This document shows, piece by piece, positions 55,161 to 64,000 of a stretch of DNA of 64,000 nucleotides. The translations under genes and the position numbers were made by a program. This DNA comes from Phycisphaerae bacterium (GTDB taxonomy: Bacteria > Planctomycetota > Phycisphaerae > Sedimentisphaerales > Anaerobacaceae), in the NCBI GenBank assembly GCA_028714255.1, contig JAQTMR010000003.1, positions 1 through 64,000 on the forward strand, given 5' to 3'. Position 1 is the stretch's first letter. Every line of letters starts with the position of its first letter. Under the pieces are notes generated by a model. That model worked only from the letters and a program-made list of their open reading frames with translations, was not told where the DNA came from and ran no database searches.

Positions 55161-55898
55161 TTATTCTTCCAGTGCAAACGGGTCTTCGCCGGTCCACGTA
55201 TATGAGCTGTTCCTGACTTTGACTTCTACAATGCCTTCCTCAATAATGTTCATTCTGATTCTGCCCTCGCCAAACGTCATATGGTCAAACTTAAGACCGT
55301 CGTCTTCGCTCAGCCTTAATGCCAGGACAGGTGACGTGTCTAATTTTTGCAGAACGGTACTCAATGCCTGATTCATAAGCGTTCCGCAAATATGAATCAT
55401 TTTATTATCCGGTGCGACCTGGTCCACATCCAGCAGGGTTTCTTTTAAAACCTGCCGGAGAATCGCGATTTGCCTTGCGTTTTCGTTGGCGTAAGGCTCC
55501 TCGAACACTTCTTTTCCCAGCACCATCGCAATTTTAAAATCGAGCTTTCGTCTGTACCAAAAAAGCAGGCTCTGGGCCTTTTCATCCGCCCTGAAAAAGC
55601 ATTTCCGTTTCGCGGTCAACTCGTTTTCGTCGAAGGCAACCATATTCATCCATATCTGGTGGCCGCCTTTCTTCTGTCCCTGCGCGACAATAACACTTTT
55701 ACTCTGGCTCAGCAGCTCGTCATCGTCTTTGGAAAGTAACTCGAGAACATCGGCCGAATCGCTCTCCTGCAGCTCTATATCGTCATAAGCGCCTATGTTT
55801 TCGTAATCAGGAAACGTAGAGCCGTACTGCTCCAAATAAGAAGAACACCCGCCTAAACCGCAAAAACATAAAACGGCTAATAATTTTGAAATTCTCAC
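55161..55898 (-). CDS. Lipoprotein of unknown function
   Basis: The protein has 245 residues. A GTG at 55898 with AAGGAG seven bases upstream begins a textbook lipoprotein signal: RISK, a hydrophobic core and the lipobox LGGC, giving a lipidated Cys near residue 18. The longer frame up to 55925 would add residues encoded by the ribosome site itself. The mature part is soluble, acidic at first, with no recognised domain. Likely membrane-attached on the periplasmic side. Confidence 0.7.
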   Translation of the reverse strand: MRISKLLAVLCFCGLGGCSSYLEQYGSTFPDYENIGAYDDIELQESDSADVLELLSKDDDELLSQSKSVIVAQGQKKGGHQIWMNMVAFDENELTAKRKCFFRADEKAQSLLFWYRRKLDFKIAMVLGKEVFEEPYANENARQIAILRQVLKETLLDVDQVAPDNKMIHICGTLMNQALSTVLQKLDTSPVLALRLSEDDGLKFDHMTFGEGRIRMNIIEEGIVEVKVRNSSYTWTGEDPFALEE

Positions 55899-56061
55899 GA
55901 ACGTTCTCCTTAAATCCATCAACAACTTTGCAGCCGGGAATTCGTAATTGCCCGCTATAAACTTAAATTATCTAAACATAATGAAAGAACACCGTTTTAT
56001 ACAAGACTTTAACTTTTGCCTTTTTACTTTGTATTCTCTGTGCTCTCTGTGAACTCTGCGG

Positions 56062-57066
<1,005 letters not shown>

Positions 57067-57412
57067 ATGCCAAACTCTCCATTTCTAAATGAATATTGCC
57101 GTATTATTGCTCATTCGTTCTGAAAGATAAGCTCCCATATTATATTGAAACTCCCTTAGCAGGCAAGGAATTTATCCCCGCAATTAAGCGGCCCCAATCG
57201 CCGCAGAAGCACAAGCAGCCAATCTTTATGGGACGTAATATTGCAGAAACAGCCGCTTATTAAGCCGCAGGCTCGAAATTACAGGTTCTATGTTAAATAA
57301 CCCCCGTTTTTAGCCGATTTATGGTGAGCTTGCCTGCACTGAGTTTTATCGAAGTGTCGAATCCATTAAAGACACAGCCAGCGTATGAATATGTTGTAAT
57401 TAGGAATCAAAA
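57067..57412. other. 346-base gap between ilvC and the HTH gene
   Basis: No gene is apparent. A CTGAGTTTTATCGAAGTGTCGAA unit sits near 57338-57360, and AT-rich DNA likely holds divergent promoters for ilvC and the 57413 gene. No T-box or leucine leader was recognised. Confidence 0.45.
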
Positions 57413-57991
57413 ATGGCAAAGGGAAAAAACGTGCTGACGACCGGTGACGTGGCCAAAATCTGCAACGTCGCTCCCAGAACGGTTTCGAAGTGGTTTGACA
57501 ATGGCCAGCTTAAGGGCTATCGAATACCGGGCAGCAAAGACAGACGAATACCTCTAAGCGAGCTGACTCGCTTTATGAAAGCAAATAATATGCCCGCGAT
57601 GAATCTGCCCGTCGGCAAAATCCGCGTCCTGATAGTTGACAGCAACAGCAATTCGGCATCGACCCTCGCGGAGAATTTGCGAACCAAGGCTGATTACGAA
57701 GTGCAAATCACCGACAATAATTTCCAGACCGGAATAATCGCCCAGAAATTCGCCCCCCACGTTTTACTGGTAAGCCTCCTGGCAGAAGGCATAGACGCCG
57801 CGGACATCTGCAAAAATATTCATAACAATGAGGATTTGCAGACAATAAAAGTAATAGCTTACGCGAAGCAGTTAAGCAATTCTGAATCCGCAGCACTGCT
57901 CCAAAAAGGTTTCGATGGCTGTGTATCAGACCCCGCCGATGTCACTAAGGTCGTAAAGGAAATCGAAGGAACTACCGCGATTATCTATTAG
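57413..57991 (+). CDS. Excisionase-type HTH joined to a pseudo-receiver domain
   Basis: The protein has 192 residues. The N-terminal helix-turn-helix (LTTGDVAKICNVAPRTVSKW, then GYRIPGSKDRRI) is of the excisionase/MerR class. From residue 70 a response-regulator fold begins (IRVLIVDSNSNS with Asp76), but the phosphoacceptor position reads LLVSLL (Ser121) and the usual Lys is Asp173 (VSDPAD), so phosphotransfer is unlikely. It is probably a DNA-binding regulator whose receiver serves in protein contact. AGGAA precedes the ATG. Confidence 0.85.
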   Translation: MAKGKNVLTTGDVAKICNVAPRTVSKWFDNGQLKGYRIPGSKDRRIPLSELTRFMKANNMPAMNLPVGKIRVLIVDSNSNSASTLAENLRTKADYEVQITDNNFQTGIIAQKFAPHVLLVSLLAEGIDAADICKNIHNNEDLQTIKVIAYAKQLSNSESAALLQKGFDGCVSDPADVTKVVKEIEGTTAIIY

Positions 57992-58008
57992 GCCCCGAAG
58001 ATTGGTAA

Positions 58009-58064
58009 TTACCATTTACCATTTACCAGTTACCAGTTACCAGTTACCAGTTACCGTTTACCAT
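58009..58064. repeat. Eight-unit heptanucleotide tandem repeat
   Basis: Units in order: TTACCAT twice, TTACCAG four times, TTACCGT, TTACCAT. The last two units lie inside the 3' end of the minus-strand gene at 58051 and supply its stop codon. Confidence 0.9.
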
Positions 58065-58596
58065 TTCCCTGCAGCATCTGCGCCTGTAATTTTATTAATT
58101 CCTCGGCGTTGACAGTCTCTTCACGCAAGTCACCGAATACCACTTTATACCGCCCATCAGGAAGTTTCCACTGTATCAAAACAGCGTTACTGTCCTGCGG
58201 GTTGACCTTGTCCCCGTAATACACAACATCTTCGCCTTTTTGAGCAAGATATTCGTATCTTGTCCGGGCTGCCGATATATTACCCTTGCCGGCGTCGATG
58301 TCCCCTAAACAGTATCTCATCAACAGCTTGCCGCTCTGAAGCAGTTCGTCACCGTCCTGACTTCGACCTCCGAAGAAATTCGCAAACAAAATCATCGTTA
58401 TAATAATTGCCGCGGCAGCAGCCAATTTGCTTATCCGCAAATCTATAATAATATTAACGGTGTCTATCCCGCCCCTGTGCGGCGTAAGCCGCTGCGGAAT
58501 CTGGTTCTTTATCTCATCGACAAGATGCGATGGAACTGACTCCGTCGTTGCTTGTGCTAATTCATCGAATAATTTTTCTATTCTTTCTTCGCTCAT
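58051..58596 (-). CDS. Single-TM protein, likely anti-sigma factor
   Basis: The protein has 181 residues. The N-terminal 55 residues are cytoplasmic and helical (MSEERIEKLFDELAQATTES), a TM helix covers about 58-75 (LAAAAAIIITMILFANFF) and about 105 residues lie outside. It follows an ECF sigma gene by 14 bases, the usual place of the cognate membrane anti-sigma factor. It lacks a clear zinc HxxxCxxC motif. The ATG at 58596 is preferred to an upstream TTG that overlaps the sigma stop. The 3' end runs into a heptamer repeat. Confidence 0.65.
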   Translation of the reverse strand: MSEERIEKLFDELAQATTESVPSHLVDEIKNQIPQRLTPHRGGIDTVNIIIDLRISKLAAAAAIIITMILFANFFGGRSQDGDELLQSGKLLMRYCLGDIDAGKGNISAARTRYEYLAQKGEDVVYYGDKVNPQDSNAVLIQWKLPDGRYKVVFGDLREETVNAEELIKLQAQMLQGNGKR

Positions 58597-58610
58597 AACA
58601 AAACCCTGTA

Positions 58611-59153
58611 TCAAAAATCAACCTGGCTTCTTAACGTTTCTAACGCTCGGTTCAGCCTGCTTTTGAAAGTTCCATTCCTTACACCGACCGCCTCGGCAGC
58701 CTCGGCTATAGTTAAGTGCTGCAAATAATGCAAAACAACCGCCTGCTTCAATTTCACAGGCAGCTCGGCAACTGCTTTTTTCAGCCGGGAAACCTGCTCC
58801 GAATTCGCGGTCTTGTCATTGCCGGACTCACCGCCTGCAGGTAAGTCCATCCCATCAATATTAACTGCTCCGCCGCCCTTGTGTCTGCGCCAGTACAGCC
58901 TTGAAACATTAGCCGCAATTTGATACATCCAGCCATTTAATGTCTTCCCGCTTTTCAACTGGCTTATATGCTGCCACGCATGAATAAAGCTATCCTGAGT
59001 CAAGTCCTCGCTTGTCTGGCTGTCATGCCCAAGCCTTCTCATAAAAATATATATCTGCCTGTAATATATATCTACAAGCTCGGCAGCCGCTGCCCGGTTC
59101 CCTGCTCTCAGCCGAGCAGCAAGGGAATTGCTCATTTGCTCCGAATACTCCAT
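58611..59153 (-). CDS. ECF sigma factor
   Basis: A 180-residue sigma-70 family factor with regions 2 and 4 only. Region 2 has DIYYRQIYIFMRRLGHDSQT followed by DLTQDSFIHAWQ, and region 4 has LPVKLKQAVVLHYLQHLTIAE then TFKSRLNRALETLR. The ATG at 59153 has GGGAG upstream; the frame before it (to 59264) adds unrelated residues. It is followed by a likely membrane anti-sigma factor. Its target promoters are unknown. Confidence 0.93.
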   Translation of the reverse strand: MEYSEQMSNSLAARLRAGNRAAAAELVDIYYRQIYIFMRRLGHDSQTSEDLTQDSFIHAWQHISQLKSGKTLNGWMYQIAANVSRLYWRRHKGGGAVNIDGMDLPAGGESGNDKTANSEQVSRLKKAVAELPVKLKQAVVLHYLQHLTIAEAAEAVGVRNGTFKSRLNRALETLRSQVDF

Positions 59154-59324
59154 AGTGCTCCCAAGGCCTTGCTGCCAATCTATATGATGCGCAAAACCCG
59201 CCTGCTGTTCCTTAAATTTGACATTTTTTCCACTATTTTTAGCCCACCCTGCCAAAACAGGCATTATATCCTAAATTCGGCTTTATCGCAATGGCCGGGC
59301 AGGGGGCTATACCTCGGAAAGGAC

Positions 59325-60374
59325 CTATTTTGTATGCTTTTTTCTGGTCAATAGACCAAGCCCCAGAATCGCCAGAAGAACCACTGCTGATATGTTTTTA
59401 ACAATCGGCGAAAGCTCCCAGCCGTGATGATGTATAACCGCCCCCGGTATAGCGCCGGAAAAAATATAATCCAGCAGAATGCCGCCTAACAGGGAACACC
59501 CTGCGATGGTGACTAAATAAGTAATCGCAGTTACCCGGCCTAAGATTTTCCATATAGTCGCAAAAGTCGCGGCGTTAGTCGCCGGGCCCGTCATCAAAAA
59601 CACCAGCGCAGCGCCGGGCGTCAGACCTTTCAAAATAAGCGCAGCCGCGATGGGTACAGATGCCGTCGCACAGACATACATCGGTATGCCGAGGGCCATC
59701 ATAATCAGCATTGCGAAGATGCCTGTCCCGAGCTTCTCCGCGAAGAAATCATCGGGCACCAGTACCGAGATAAAAGCCGCTATCACCAGTCCGACCAGCA
59801 TCGCCCCGCCGATGTCCCTCGGCAGCGTAACAAAAGCGAATTTCAATCCGTTTCTGATTTTTTTGTGCTCCGCTCCGCCGCAGCATTCGTCCGTACATTT
59901 GGCAGGCCCGGGTTGCTCTTCTTTAGGAGCCGGATTGAATAAATCTACAACAGTGCCCCCGATGATGCCCGTCACAAAAGCCATAATCGGCCTGAATATC
60001 GCAAAGACGGGCCCAAGCAGACTCAAGGTTACGAAGATACTGTCCACGCCTGTTTGAGGCGTCGATATTAAAAACGCGATGGTCGAGCCTTTGCCTGCCC
60101 CGTGCTTGTGCAGTGACATCGAAACGGGAATCACCCCGCACGAACATAAAGGCAGCGGCACCCCTAAAAGCGACGCCTTCAATACGGGCCAAATCCCTCT
60201 GCCGCCTAAGTGCCTTTCCACGAGCCTCTGCGATACGAACATAGACAGAATCCCGGCGACGAGAAAGCCGAACAATAGATATGGTGACATCTCCGCCGCC
60301 GTCGCCCAGAAACTTGTCGCGGCGGAGCGTAACGTAGCCGGATCAGTCAGTATGGACACAATAAACTCTCTCAC
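59325..60374 (-). CDS. SO_0444/ArsP-type metal efflux permease
   Basis: The protein has 349 residues and about nine TM helices. The family motifs PLPLCSCGVIPV and STPQTGVDS are both present, as in the DUF318/SO_0444 permeases linked to Cu/Zn or organoarsenical export. A cytoplasmic loop near residues 160-180 holds a Cys/His cluster (CTDECCGGAEH) that could bind metal. The start is GTG at 60374 with GAGGGA upstream. No metal-responsive regulator is next to it. Confidence 0.85.
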   Translation of the reverse strand: MREFIVSILTDPATLRSAATSFWATAAEMSPYLLFGFLVAGILSMFVSQRLVERHLGGRGIWPVLKASLLGVPLPLCSCGVIPVSMSLHKHGAGKGSTIAFLISTPQTGVDSIFVTLSLLGPVFAIFRPIMAFVTGIIGGTVVDLFNPAPKEEQPGPAKCTDECCGGAEHKKIRNGLKFAFVTLPRDIGGAMLVGLVIAAFISVLVPDDFFAEKLGTGIFAMLIMMALGIPMYVCATASVPIAAALILKGLTPGAALVFLMTGPATNAATFATIWKILGRVTAITYLVTIAGCSLLGGILLDYIFSGAIPGAVIHHHGWELSPIVKNISAVVLLAILGLGLLTRKKHTK

Positions 60375-60423
60375 GGAAAATCCCTCTTATGCCAAAATAC
60401 GAAATGCCGAACGCAGGCAGCTT

Positions 60424-61629
60424 TTACTTTTTCAACGCCCCCGCGAGGTCGTCAATCAAATCCTGCACATTCTCAATCCCTACCGCGAGCCGGAAAAGAG
60501 TGTCTGTTATCCCCAGTTTGTAACGCAGCTTTCGCGAGTAATTGTAATAGCTCACCAGCGCCGGATGAGTTATCAGCGTTTCAACCCCGCCTAAGCTCGG
60601 CCCGATATAGCACAGCTTCAAGGCGTCCAAAAATCTCTTTGCGTCGTTGATATTACCCTTTATCTCGAAAGTAACAACCCCGCCGCCGCCTGCCATCTGC
60701 TCGGTCGCGACCTTATAGTGACGATGACTTTTCAAAAACGGATAATAGACCTTTTGAATTCGCCGATGACCTTCGAGAAACTCGGCGATTTTCAGTGCGC
60801 TCTCGTTTTGCCTCTCCACACGCAGCGGAAATGTCTTCAAACCCCGCAGAAGAAGGTAACAGCAGTGCGGGTCAATCAGCCCGCCTATCGATTTATGCAG
60901 GTCGCGTATCTTCTCGACTAATTTTTCCTTCCCAAGAACTGCTCCAGCCAGGATGTCGTTATGTCCCGCGAGGTACTTCGTCGCGCTCTGCAAAACAAGG
61001 TCTATCCCGAACTCCAAGGGCCTCTGATTAAATGGCGTGGCGAATGTACTGTCTATCAGCGTCAAAACGTTGTGCTTCTTCGCAATTTTTTTGATTTTAA
61101 CGAGGTCGAAAATATTCAAATAAGGATTCGTCGGCGATTCGGAAAATATCAGCCGGGTATTTTTCTTTATGGCTTTTTCGATGAACCCGTAATCGCCGAA
61201 CGGAACAATCGTGCACCCGATTCCGAACTGCTTCAAATAAGACTGACAAAACTCCAGCGTCTTTTTATAGCTGTCGTCGGTAATGACAATATGGTCGCCC
61301 GATTTGACTAATGTAAGAATAGTCGTCGTTATCGCGCTCATCCCGGATGTAAAGACAACGCAATCTTCCGCACCTTCTAAGTCCGCCAATCGCCTCTCTG
61401 CGATTTGAGCCGTCGGGTTGCCGTATCTGCCGTACTCGAAATGCTCCATCCCATTCTTGGTATAGTCCTCGATGTGCTTGCTATCCTTGAATGTAAACGT
61501 CGAGGTCTGCACTATCGGCGTCATCAGCGAATCCGCGTATCTCCTCCTCGCCTCGCCGGAATGAATCGCCCTCGTCGCGATTGACCACCCGCCGGATTTG
61601 GTTTTCGCTCTGCTGGTTTTCTTGGCCAT
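60424..61629 (-). CDS. PLP-dependent trans-sulfuration enzyme
   Basis: A 401-residue member of the Cys/Met metabolism family. FEYGRYGNPTAQIAERRLADLE, the TSGMSAITT cofactor loop, the DSTFATPFNQRPL segment and SATKYLAGHNDILAGA with the PLP-binding Lys are all visible. Cystathionine gamma-synthase or gamma-lyase is the likely activity; the sequence alone does not decide. GAAGGA precedes the ATG. It lies 20 bases after the Fe-S protein gene, so it is probably co-transcribed with it. Confidence 0.9.
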   Translation of the reverse strand: MAKKTSRAKTKSGGWSIATRAIHSGEARRRYADSLMTPIVQTSTFTFKDSKHIEDYTKNGMEHFEYGRYGNPTAQIAERRLADLEGAEDCVVFTSGMSAITTTILTLVKSGDHIVITDDSYKKTLEFCQSYLKQFGIGCTIVPFGDYGFIEKAIKKNTRLIFSESPTNPYLNIFDLVKIKKIAKKHNVLTLIDSTFATPFNQRPLEFGIDLVLQSATKYLAGHNDILAGAVLGKEKLVEKIRDLHKSIGGLIDPHCCYLLLRGLKTFPLRVERQNESALKIAEFLEGHRRIQKVYYPFLKSHRHYKVATEQMAGGGGVVTFEIKGNINDAKRFLDALKLCYIGPSLGGVETLITHPALVSYYNYSRKLRYKLGITDTLFRLAVGIENVQDLIDDLAGALKK

Positions 61630-61649
61630 TTGCTTTTTCCTTCTTCAGC

Positions 61650-62378
61650 TTATGGTTTTACTATCTCCGTCTTGCTGACGTTTCCGTTCAAAGCCACCGT
61701 AACATCTTCGAAGACCATTTTTAATCCGCTTCGAACAATAGCATCCTTCGCAACCCGCGTCAAGCCGAAACAGCAGGGCACTTCCATATGAATAACCGTC
61801 AGACTGCGCAGCTTATTAGCCCGCAGTATATTCGCCAGTTTCTCGATATAAAACTCCGCATCGTCCAGCTTGGGACAGCCAACAACGACACTGTGCTCTT
61901 TCAGGAACCTGCTGTGAAAATCGCCCATCGAAAAAGGCACGCAGTCCGCCACCAGCAATAAATCCGTATCAGCGAAATACGGCGCGCTCGGCGGAACCAG
62001 CTTCAACTGCACCGGCCAGTGACTAAGCGCAGAAGGTATCGCCGTGATACCCGCCACTTCTTCGCCGGGCTTTCTGCCCAGCATCTTCGCCATCGTCCCC
62101 GGACATACGAAATCTACTTTTTCTTTCGCCTTGTTATTTTTTATAAGATGTTCCTTGGTAGCCTCCTCGTCGAACTCTACTGCCTCTCTTTTCTCGACGG
62201 TTATCGCGTCCTGCGGACAATGCCCGATACACGCTCCCAGCCCGTCGCAGTAAACTTCGCTGACTAATTTTGCCTTGCCGTTGATTATCTGTATTGCACC
62301 TTCCGCGCAGGCCTTTACGCACTGCCCGCACCCGTTGCATTTTTCCTCGTCGATTTTCACTATATTTCGCAATGCCAT
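61650..62378 (-). CDS. 4Fe-4S ferredoxin-domain protein
   Basis: The protein has 242 residues. The first cluster motif is CNGCGQCVKAC at about 14-24. The second (YCDGLGACIGHCPQDAI) lacks one canonical Cys spacing. A long C-terminal domain follows, with conserved-looking Cys (VADCVPF, VGCPKLDD, PCCFGL) that may bind another cofactor. Such proteins are common in anaerobes and are of unknown role. The ATG at 62378 is preferred over an upstream TTG. It lies ahead of the trans-sulfuration gene. Confidence 0.8.
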   Translation of the reverse strand: MALRNIVKIDEEKCNGCGQCVKACAEGAIQIINGKAKLVSEVYCDGLGACIGHCPQDAITVEKREAVEFDEEATKEHLIKNNKAKEKVDFVCPGTMAKMLGRKPGEEVAGITAIPSALSHWPVQLKLVPPSAPYFADTDLLLVADCVPFSMGDFHSRFLKEHSVVVGCPKLDDAEFYIEKLANILRANKLRSLTVIHMEVPCCFGLTRVAKDAIVRSGLKMVFEDVTVALNGNVSKTEIVKP

Positions 62379-62697
62379 TTTAAACCCATTCAAATTTTAT
62401 GTCGCCGCCTCTTTCCTTTTCACACTTTTCCCACACTTCACACCTTTTACACTTCTTGTTAACTAACCTGCTTGTGCTGCCTTCTGTTCGGATATTTATT
62501 TTTCCGTATGCCTTCGGCATACTCCCTGTATGTTTCCTCATCCTGCCTCCGGCAGCACTGCGCAAATTGTCATTCCTGCGAAATTTATCCCCAGGGGAGC
62601 AGGAATCCATTTTTCGTCATATATATCTTATACGAACCTGATAGAGAATTGATTATAACAAAATCCCCGCCGATTAAAACCGCCTGGATATTCTCTC

Positions 62698-62752
62698 GGT
62701 TAGCCCCGTTACTTGCAACGGGGGCTGTTTAGCCCCTCGGCCTGCCGAGGGG
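62698..62752. repeat. Paired-hairpin element C
   Basis: GGTTAGCC, stem CCCCGTT/AACGGGG (62704-62710 with 62717-62723), linker CTGTTTAGCC, stem CCCCTCGG/CCGAGGGG (62733-62740 with 62745-62752). Confidence 0.7.
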
Positions 62753-62904
62753 TTATCTTTCGATGTGGATTGTCCCTTCATACCTTTCACGCCATTCTCA
62801 CTTTTCCACTTTGTCATTGCGAGGCCGCCTGCCCTGAGCCTGTCGAAGGGAAGGCCGTGGCAATCTCTTTTTGTCATTCCGCACTTGATGCGGAATCCAT
62901 AACC

Positions 62905-62933
62905 GTTTAGCCCCGTCATCTTGATGACGGGGG
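62905..62933. repeat. Paired-hairpin element D (single hairpin)
   Basis: GTTTAGCC, then CCCCGTCATC (62911-62920) pairing with GATGACGGGG (62923-62932). Its stem equals that of element A, but the loop is only two bases and no second hairpin follows. Confidence 0.7.
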
Positions 62934-63238
62934 TTTCCCTCACTTTTCCTACTTTTCATACCCTTCGCACATTTCACACCTTTTTATGTTGTGGGTTACT
63001 TTTTTGTGGTTAGGGGGTTCTCTTTTCCCCTCACAACGCCCACCGTCCGGGCGTTTGTATTTCCACTTATTGCCTCTTGCAAATTACTCGGCTGGGTTTA
63101 AACTAATACCCTATGGCAAAGAAATCTAAAGCCAATCTATCACCTTCACTGCCAAAGACATCCTCGACGAACAAATAGCCTACAAATTAGCGTAAAGAAA
63201 AATTGACAGAGCCCTGAGCGTAAGCGATGGGTAATTTT

Positions 63239-63300
63239 TGTTTAGCCGTCGTCGCTGCGACGACGTTGTTTACCCCTGCCGCTCCCGGCAGGGGTAAACC
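63239..63300. repeat. Paired-hairpin element E
   Basis: TGTTTAGC, stem CGTCGTCG/CGACGACG (63247-63254 with 63258-63265), linker TT, then a 14-pair stem GTTTACCCCTGCCG with CGGCAGGGGTAAAC (63268-63281 with 63286-63299). In this copy the GTTTACC linker itself is part of the stem. Confidence 0.75.
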
Positions 63301-63348
63301 TTTATGACTGCTTCCGCAATAATCCGTTTGTTCCATCACAATAATTCT

Positions 63349-64000
63349 TTAAGGTTCCCATGTACAACTCGGGTCTAATCGATGGTTGCATTCAATCCAA
63401 TTCTCAGCCAATATGGCTAAGTCTTGAAAGTTGATGTAACAATCATCGTTAAGATTACCAGGAATTTCAGTACAGTCAGGAACAATCATTGGAAGAAAAA
63501 TATATGGGTCAAAAAAAACAGCATCAGCATCATAAAGAAAACTGGTAATGGTCTTTAAGCCTCTTTCCGTGCAGCAAAACGACATTGTATAGTCCCGTTC
63601 GTTACTAATGCCTATGCCGTCTGTGGTCCATTTGACCCCGCAGTTTGGCATTGGATTGCCGTTGGGATCTTGGCAAACCCATTGGTAAGTCCAGTTACCG
63701 CTTCCGGGAGGACCAATGAAATTCGGCTCGACCCCAGTGTCTATCGAAAACTCCTCCGGGAAAAACCAGAACTCTGTTATCCGAATGGGTTCCGCAGCGC
63801 TGTCTAATATCGAATTCATTGTAACTCTCCGACCAAAATAATTTGGCCATCCCCTGTCAATAAGTTTATTACAACGGGTAGCAGCCCGGGCTCTGTTAAG
63901 ATTAACGTGGTCACTTTTAGTAACAACCTGAAACCACTCCGACCGTGGCTGTTGTGATAAAGAAAAAGAAAGCTCATATCTGCTCTTGGACACAGTCACT
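63349..64000 (-). CDS. C-terminal part of an exported dockerin-tailed protein (cut by window edge)
   Basis: The frame is open to the right end of the window, so the 5' part is missing. The visible 217 codons contain an Ig-like or carbohydrate-protein-like stretch (GSGNWTYQWVCQDPNGNPMP, then VKWTTDGIG) and end with NLNDDCYINFQDLAILAENW, the Asp/Asn-rich EF-hand-like tail seen on the HAF protein in this window. It is likely secreted. The first 70 or so residues are of unclear family. Confidence 0.7.
   Translation of the reverse strand, partial: VTVSKSRYELSFSLSQQPRSEWFQVVTKSDHVNLNRARAATRCNKLIDRGWPNYFGRRVTMNSILDSAAEPIRITEFWFFPEEFSIDTGVEPNFIGPPGSGNWTYQWVCQDPNGNPMPNCGVKWTTDGIGISNERDYTMSFCCTERGLKTITSFLYDADAVFFDPYIFLPMIVPDCTEIPGNLNDDCYINFQDLAILAENWIECNHRLDPSCTWEP

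Larger units (their letters stand above)
62379..63348. repeat. 970-base repeat field
   Basis: No gene is apparent. It holds a long-loop GTCATT unit at 62569-62609, paired-hairpin elements (listed separately), a GTCATTGCGAGGCCGCC...GGCAATC unit near 62813-62860 with a CTGAGCCTGTCGAAGGG insert inside its loop, and a short palindromic GTCATTCCGCACTTGATGCG unit near 62873-62899. Confidence 0.75.

Noticed and set aside
62674-62943. 89-codon minus-strand frame
   Set aside because: It spans paired-hairpin and GTCATT units, so the codons are repeat-derived.

Overview
The window is a chromosomal segment of a bacterium, most probably a planctomycete of the Phycisphaerae/Sedimentisphaerales type. The pointers are: secreted proteins ending in Asn/Asp-rich dockerin-like tails (16840-18084; 63349-64000), a HAF-repeat protein, an excisionase-type HTH joined to a dead receiver domain, many N-terminally anchored TPR, propeller and hypothetical proteins, and long repeat-filled gaps. 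The lineage is inferred from gene style, because there is no 16S gene. No tRNA, CRISPR array, prophage or integrative element was seen.

Layout. 1-9.4 kb: a PpiD-like chaperone and two small membrane proteins, RNase III, a STAS protein, a pentapeptide-repeat K+ channel, two parS sites with parB, a secreted protein and Dtd. 9.4-11.2 kb: repeats and a dead IS5/IS4-type transposase. 11.2-18.1 kb: a Zn-phospholipase-like protein, a double M16 peptidase, a beta-CASP nuclease and a HAF-repeat protein. 18.1-27.8 kb: dinG, a TPR protein, nadK, dxs and ispA in one leftward run, divergent miaA, then nrdR with a stand-alone ATP-cone protein. 27.8-32.0 kb: repeats, a large membrane protein and a candidate small RNA with its own promoter and terminator. 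32-41.4 kb: a thymidylate-synthase-like gene and membrane partner, ribE-pdxA-rsmA, and a leftward trio of S55 peptidase, beta-propeller and fumarase alpha. 41.5-49.4 kb: a YfgM-like protein, rluD, trkA, two trkH genes and recG. 49.4-54.5 kb: a repeat cluster with a GIY-YIG gene and a two-gene cassette between 89-bp direct repeats, then pcm, bioD, nadB and RNase P RNA. 54.5-64 kb: a lipoprotein, ilvC, the HTH/pseudo-receiver gene, an ECF sigma factor with a likely membrane anti-sigma factor, a metal permease, a trans-sulfuration enzyme, an Fe-S protein, a long repeat field and the tail of a secreted protein cut by the window edge.

How the genes fit together. Most are housekeeping functions: isoprenoid supply (dxs, ispA), cofactors (nadB, nadK, bioD, ribE, pdxA), RNA maturation (rnc, rnpB, rsmA, rluD, miaA), DNA repair (recG, dinG), segregation (parB/parS), K+ homeostasis (Trk genes plus the channel) and amino acids (ilvC, the trans-sulfuration enzyme). 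The Fe-S protein and class I fumarase subunit fit an anaerobe.

The least explained parts are between genes. One palindrome family is framed by GTCATT...AATCC. A second family consists of paired hairpins joined by TGTTTAGCC whose stems differ from copy to copy yet pair perfectly. There is also the 89-bp direct-repeat cassette beside a GIY-YIG nuclease, and the orphan RNA candidate at 31681-31926.
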